Below, in pieces: positions 8,847-11,341 of a DNA stretch of 11,341 nt (positions are counted from its first letter, which is position 1; every line of letters begins with the position of its first letter). Below the pieces are notes generated by a model, which had not been told where the DNA came from, made no database searches, and saw nothing but the letters and a program-made list of their open reading frames with translations. This stretch comes from an uncultured Verrucomicrobia subdivision 3 bacterium. Lineage in GTDB: Bacteria > Verrucomicrobiota > Verrucomicrobiae > Limisphaerales > UBA11358. The position numbers and the translations under genes were made by a program. Where the stretch lies: assembly GCA_903921455.1 (NCBI GenBank), contig CAIXPZ010000259.1:1-11341 (forward strand), read 5' to 3'.

Positions 8847-10115
8847 ATGATGACACGACGCACATTTATTAAAAATACAAGCGCAGGTCTGGCGTTCGCC
8901 GGTCTGGCCCCCATGGGCTTTGCCCGGACAAATGTTGACGACCAGATGAAACTCACGCCCGCCGCCGAAATCGAGGAGCGGGTGCGAAAGGCGCGTCCGC
9001 TGCTGGGTGGAAAAATTCCCGCCAACCTGGCCGACCGGCTCGGCACCACCCATTACGACGGACACTATTTCCTGACGAAGAAGCCGTATCTGGTCGAGGG
9101 TGCGGAGGCTATTCACCAGCTTGGCATGAATGTCGCTAAGTTCTGGCTGCGCGAAGACAAGCTGCCGGGCTATAACTATAACAGCGACTGGAAAATCCCG
9201 TTGGATTCGCGGCTCGTGGATGTCTTGCAGCAGCCCTATTACGTCGAGGCTTTGGCTTTGCCTTTCCACATGGTGGCATTCGAGATTTTTCCGCTCTCGC
9301 AGAAACCTGGTTCTTATCTGGACTTCGATAGTGATTTTGCCGAGGAGGAAAACCAGTTCCACGAAGTCGCATCCTATCTGTTTAAAACGTATGCGGGTCG
9401 GGACATTGCTTTCATTTTGCAGCATTGGGAAGGCGACTGGATGTTGCGCGGCCAGGAAGGCAAGACGTGGATCAGCTTGCCGGCGGCGGAGTTGAAGCGC
9501 CGGTGCGACGGGTTCATCCGCTTTCTCGCGGCGCGGCAGCGCGGAGTGGAGCGCGCCCGGCAGGAGGCGGTTTCCTCGCGGTGCAAAGTCTATCACGCGG
9601 CGGAAGTGAACAAGGTTTGGGATGGCACGAAAGGCATTCCCACCCTGACCACCCATGTGTTGCCGCACGTCGCGCTCGACTTGGTTTCGTGGTCGAGTTA
9701 TGACGGCATGGACAGTGCCGTGAACGCCTGGCAGGGCATTGAATTGATTCGACAGCACATGAAGCCCAGCCCGGCTTTTGGAAAACCGACGGTTTACATT
9801 GGCGAGATCGGTAAGGCAGAAAACAACGGGGCGACCCAAAAAGAACTTTTGGAATGGTGGGATCGGGCCATGGGTGTTTTCTTTGCGCTTGATATTCCTT
9901 GGGTCGTTCATTGGGAGCTTTACTGCAACGAGCCGAAGGACGGGACGAAAGGAAACCGCGCGCCGCGCAAAGCAGACGAGCTGCGAGGTTTTTGGCTCAT
10001 CAAACCGGATGGCAGTTTGAGCCATGCTGGAAATTATTTCACCGCTCTGCTGAAAAACGCCGGCGGTCAAATCCCTGAATCCCAGCGCGAAAATTTCTTG
10101 AAAAAAAGATCGTGA
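8847..10115 (+). CDS. Tat-exported putative TIM-barrel glycoside hydrolase of unrecognised family
   Basis: The protein is 422 residues. The start ATG ATG is supported by a textbook twin-arginine signal, TRRTFIK at residues 3-9, with hydrophobic AGLAFAGLAPMGFA and a cut near residue 26, so it folds in the cytoplasm before export. The body alternates beta/alpha segments as in a (beta/alpha)8 barrel: GMNVAKFWL, HMVAFEIFPL, IAFILQHWEGDW, YHAAEVNKVWDG, LDLVSWSSYDGMD, VYIGEIGKAE and IPWVVHWELY. The best catalytic pair is Glu253 (in HAAEVN) and Glu320 (in YIGEIG), placed as on strands 4 and 7 of clan GH-A retaining enzymes, although the usual Asn before the acid/base is Ala here. I do not recognise the CAZy family. 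Company with a xylanase and lyases suggests a beta-linked plant or algal polysaccharide or oligosaccharide as substrate. A dead paralogue follows immediately. Export and fold are fairly sure; activity is inferred. Confidence 0.72.
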   Translation: MMTRRTFIKNTSAGLAFAGLAPMGFARTNVDDQMKLTPAAEIEERVRKARPLLGGKIPANLADRLGTTHYDGHYFLTKKPYLVEGAEAIHQLGMNVAKFWLREDKLPGYNYNSDWKIPLDSRLVDVLQQPYYVEALALPFHMVAFEIFPLSQKPGSYLDFDSDFAEEENQFHEVASYLFKTYAGRDIAFILQHWEGDWMLRGQEGKTWISLPAAELKRRCDGFIRFLAARQRGVERARQEAVSSRCKVYHAAEVNKVWDGTKGIPTLTTHVLPHVALDLVSWSSYDGMDSAVNAWQGIELIRQHMKPSPAFGKPTVYIGEIGKAENNGATQKELLEWWDRAMGVFFALDIPWVVHWELYCNEPKDGTKGNRAPRKADELRGFWLIKPDGSLSHAGNYFTALLKNAGGQIPESQRENFLKKRS

Positions 10116-10560
10116 ATACGATAACGCGAAGATATTTCATCCGGCATGCGGGTGCGGGTCCGGCCACGGCGGCGATTGCGCCATCGCTGATTGCCACTGC
10201 TGCCGGATAGAGTGGCCTCACGCTGACCCCGGTGGCGGAGATTGAGCAGCGTGTCAAAGCGGTGCGGCCATTACTGGGTGGCACTGTTCCGCAAGAATTT
10301 TCTGATCGCCTCGGCGCGACGCCCTGCGGCAGTCATTATTATTTCACAAAAAAACCGTTTATCGTCGAAGGTGCGGAATAGATTCACAAACGGGGCATGG
10401 CGTATTGAAGCTGTGGGTGCCCGTGGACAAGTTGATTGGCTGCGACTACAACCGCGACTGGGGTGTTCCGCTGGGTGACGCTGCGGGGCGCTGGAATATC
10501 CGCACGTCGTTCTTGGTGTCCTCGCCATTTTCATGCATGTCGGCGGGGCAGTTTCGGTGG
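10112..10560 (+). pseudogene. Decayed tandem paralogue of the Tat-exported putative glycosidase
   Basis: The would-be GTG start (10112) overlaps the TGA stop of the preceding gene as GTGA, an operon-like junction. The reading gives a Tat-like N-terminus (TRRYFIRH), then TAG at 10208-10210, TAG at 10379-10381 and TGA at 10406-10408. From 10211 to 10405 the frame matches the preceding protein without gaps: I count 36 identities over 61 aligned positions, for example AEIEQRV, RPLLGG, DRLG, TKKP and VEGAE. After the TGA the match resumes in another frame (from about 10408: KLWVPVDK and CDYNRDWGVPL, against KFWLREDK and YNYNSDWKIPL). It may continue weakly in a third frame (LEYPHVV...FMHV) to about 10550. 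The rest of the roughly 420-residue gene is gone. The right limit is approximate and adjoins the recombinase remnant. Several stops plus frame changes make a functional protein very unlikely. Confidence 0.85.
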
Positions 10561-10574
10561 GCAGCGCCATCATT

Positions 10575-10607
10575 AATTTTCTCGGGCAGACGCTAAATTT
10601 TCTCGGG
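10575..10607 (+). repeat. 12-bp direct repeat with 21-nt period at the junction of two pseudogenes
   Basis: AATTTTCTCGGG occurs at 10575-10586 and again at 10596-10607. The first copy lies between the lost end of the glycosidase paralogue and the recombinase remnant; the second lies at the end of the recognisable recombinase match (read on the minus strand as PRKF). It may be a small local duplication at the break point. Confidence 0.5.
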
Positions 10608-10857
10608 TCCACTTTGTTCCGATTTTCCCGTTGTTCTTTGAGAAAATCGTTCAGCCGGGTTGCGCCGTTGACCATACCGGCGTCTGTAAACTTTTGCGAA
10701 TCGTCTTGCCGTTGATTTTAACTTTCCCAATGTAGTTGTCGCTGATAACGTATTGGGGCAAATGTGGCACTTTCGGAAACGAGCGTCGCTTGCCGTCTTT
10801 TGACAAGTGTTCCTCGCGTTTCCGGGTATTTGACCGTTGCTCCCGTAAGTATTGCAT
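10592..10857 (-). pseudogene. N-terminal remnant of a tyrosine recombinase (integrase)
   Basis: On the minus strand an ATG at 10857 opens a frame whose early part looks like the arm/core-binding N-terminus of integrases of this phylum: FPKVPHLPQYV, then GKVKINGKTIRKSLQTPVWSTA. This frame ends at a TGA near 10651, but the sequence continues naturally in the next frame (TRLNDFLKEQRENRNKVD and then PRKFS, to about 10592). A one-base change near 10660-10670 has therefore broken it. No catalytic domain follows; leftward the strand runs into the decayed glycosidase copy. Only about 90 of an expected 350-400 residues remain. The family call rests on remembered family pattern, not a search. Confidence 0.65.
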
Positions 10858-10932
10858 AATTGAAAGCTGCGGGGTGCAATGGAAAAATAAAGCGTCGCAG
10901 ATGCTTGAAAAAGTCTAATAAAATCAACGGTC

Positions 10933-11022
<90 letters not shown>

Positions 11023-11082
11023 ATGTTTACAATGGTTTTATGAGTTTCCAAAAAATAGAAAAACTCGAAAAATCCGGTTTTC

Positions 11083-11102
11083 TTCTGACAAGATTCTGAC
11101 AA
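11083..11102 (+). repeat. 9-bp direct repeat next to the tRNA 3' end, possible recombinase arm sites
   Basis: TTCTGACAA occurs at 11083-11091 and 11094-11102, an 11-nt period (about one helical turn). It sits 61 nt from the tRNA 3' end, in the AT-rich gap between the tRNA and the recombinase gene. Arm-type binding sites of integrases are often short direct repeats close to the attachment core. The repeat is seen directly; its role is a guess. Confidence 0.35.
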
Positions 11103-11120
11103 ATCGAATTTGTGTATAAA

Positions 11121-11142
11121 AAAGCCCCATTTGAGGGGCTTT
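11121..11142 (-). terminator. Intrinsic terminator downstream of the recombinase gene
   Basis: A perfect 8-bp stem AAAGCCCC (11121-11128) / GGGGCTTT (11135-11142) has a 6-nt loop. Read on the minus strand the GC-rich stem runs into TTTTTT and then ATA, a strong intrinsic terminator 31 nt after the recombinase stop. On the plus strand the T-tract is short, so it would act only weakly for tRNA read-through. Confidence 0.85.
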
Positions 11143-11173
11143 CTTGAATTGGATTTGATTTTGGGGTGATTCG

Positions 11174-11341
11174 TCATGGTGTCGGCTTCAGCGTCCAAAA
11201 CTTGTCGCTCCATTCCTTCGTGACCTCACGACAATAATGTTTCTTGGCAATTCCAACGCTGTTGCCCATGACGTAAACGACTTCGGGGATGTCACGGCGG
11301 AGATTATGATAATACGTCCCGAAACTGTGGCGTAATCCGTC
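11174..11341 (-). CDS. Tyrosine recombinase (integrase), C-terminal part; 5' end beyond the window
   Basis: The minus-strand frame is open from the window edge to TGA at 11174-11176 (55 residues visible). It holds the end of the catalytic domain of a phage-type tyrosine recombinase: LRHSFGTYY with the active-site Arg (codon 11330-11332) and His, MGNSVG in the position of the usual LGH box (Asn replaces His, a form I recall from integrases of this phylum), and KKHYCREV with the nucleophile Tyr at 11234-11236. The protein would cut and rejoin DNA at an attachment site. It is transcribed toward the tRNA-Ser 3' end and stops 152 nt from it, with a terminator between. This placement fits an island integrated at the tRNA, with the island body to the right. 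The visible part is intact; the rest cannot be judged. It is a different gene from the remnant on the left of the tRNA, because the order of N- and C-terminal parts excludes a simple split. Confidence 0.85.
   Translation of the reverse strand, partial: DGLRHSFGTYYHNLRRDIPEVVYVMGNSVGIAKKHYCREVTKEWSDKFWTLKPTP

Noticed and set aside
8826..10070. Minus-strand open frame (414 residues) mirroring the Tat glycosidase gene
   Set aside because: It covers the opposite strand of a gene with a clear Tat signal and a paralogue match in the sense frame; the antisense peptide shows no export signal or domain pattern.
10208..10408. Stop-codon recoding as an explanation for the TAG/TAG/TGA in the glycosidase copy
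   Set aside because: The stops come with frame changes and loss of most of the gene, and neighbouring genes use all stop codons normally; decay explains everything.
10903..10926. Promoter for the tRNA from TTGAAA (10905) and TAATAA/TAAAAT (10916-10924)
   Set aside because: The two elements are only 5-8 nt apart, so they cannot be a -35/-10 pair; the T/A-rich box alone is too weak to call.

Overview
The window looks like a chromosomal segment of a polysaccharide-degrading member of the Verrucomicrobiota (Pedosphaera/Limisphaerales-like). This assignment is inferred from protein style only: a giant secreted lyase with autotransporter-type beta-strand repeats, PA14, LamG and Ig-like modules; the C-terminal module ending in FYRVLLGP, which I know from this phylum; Tat-exported glycosidases; and a tyrosine recombinase with an MGNS...HY active-site box. 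No rRNA or marker gene is present to confirm it.

Layout. Positions 2-6103 (+) hold the 3' part of one very large secreted gene, cut by the left window edge. It carries beta-strand repeats, two PA14-like domains, a heparinase II/III-type lyase core, an Ig/cadherin-like domain, LamG, and an Ig-like domain interrupted by a DNRLRE/CBM96-like module. Three bases after its stop, 6107-6906 (+) encodes a small exported jelly-roll, polysaccharide-lyase-like protein that is only complete with a -1 frame change. The change maps at or near a canonical slippery heptamer (A AAT TTT). Then come a GH10 endo-beta-1,4-xylanase with an N-terminal binding-type domain (7000-8817, +) and a Tat-exported putative TIM-barrel glycosidase of unrecognised family (8847-10115, +). 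Directly overlapping the stop of the last gene is a decayed paralogue of it (10112 to about 10560, +), with three in-frame stops and frame changes.

The right end is an integration locus. A decayed N-terminal piece of a tyrosine recombinase lies on the minus strand (about 10592-10857). It is followed by an intact tRNA-Ser(CGA) gene with encoded CCA (10933-11022, +), a short AT-rich stretch with direct repeats and a strong terminator, and the C-terminus of a second tyrosine recombinase on the minus strand (11174 to the window edge). This is the classic arrangement of a mobile island attached to a tRNA 3' end, with the island probably extending to the right.

Functionally the four plus-strand genes form a co-directional, tightly spaced cluster of exported enzymes for plant-type acidic polysaccharide or xylan: two lyase-like proteins for uronate-containing chains, a xylanase, and an accessory glycosidase. 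No SusC/SusD pair, transporter or regulator is visible in the window. I do not see a convincing new multi-gene system. The best leads are the Tat glycosidase family with its dead tandem copy, the possible programmed frameshift in the small lyase, and the nested domain in the giant lyase.
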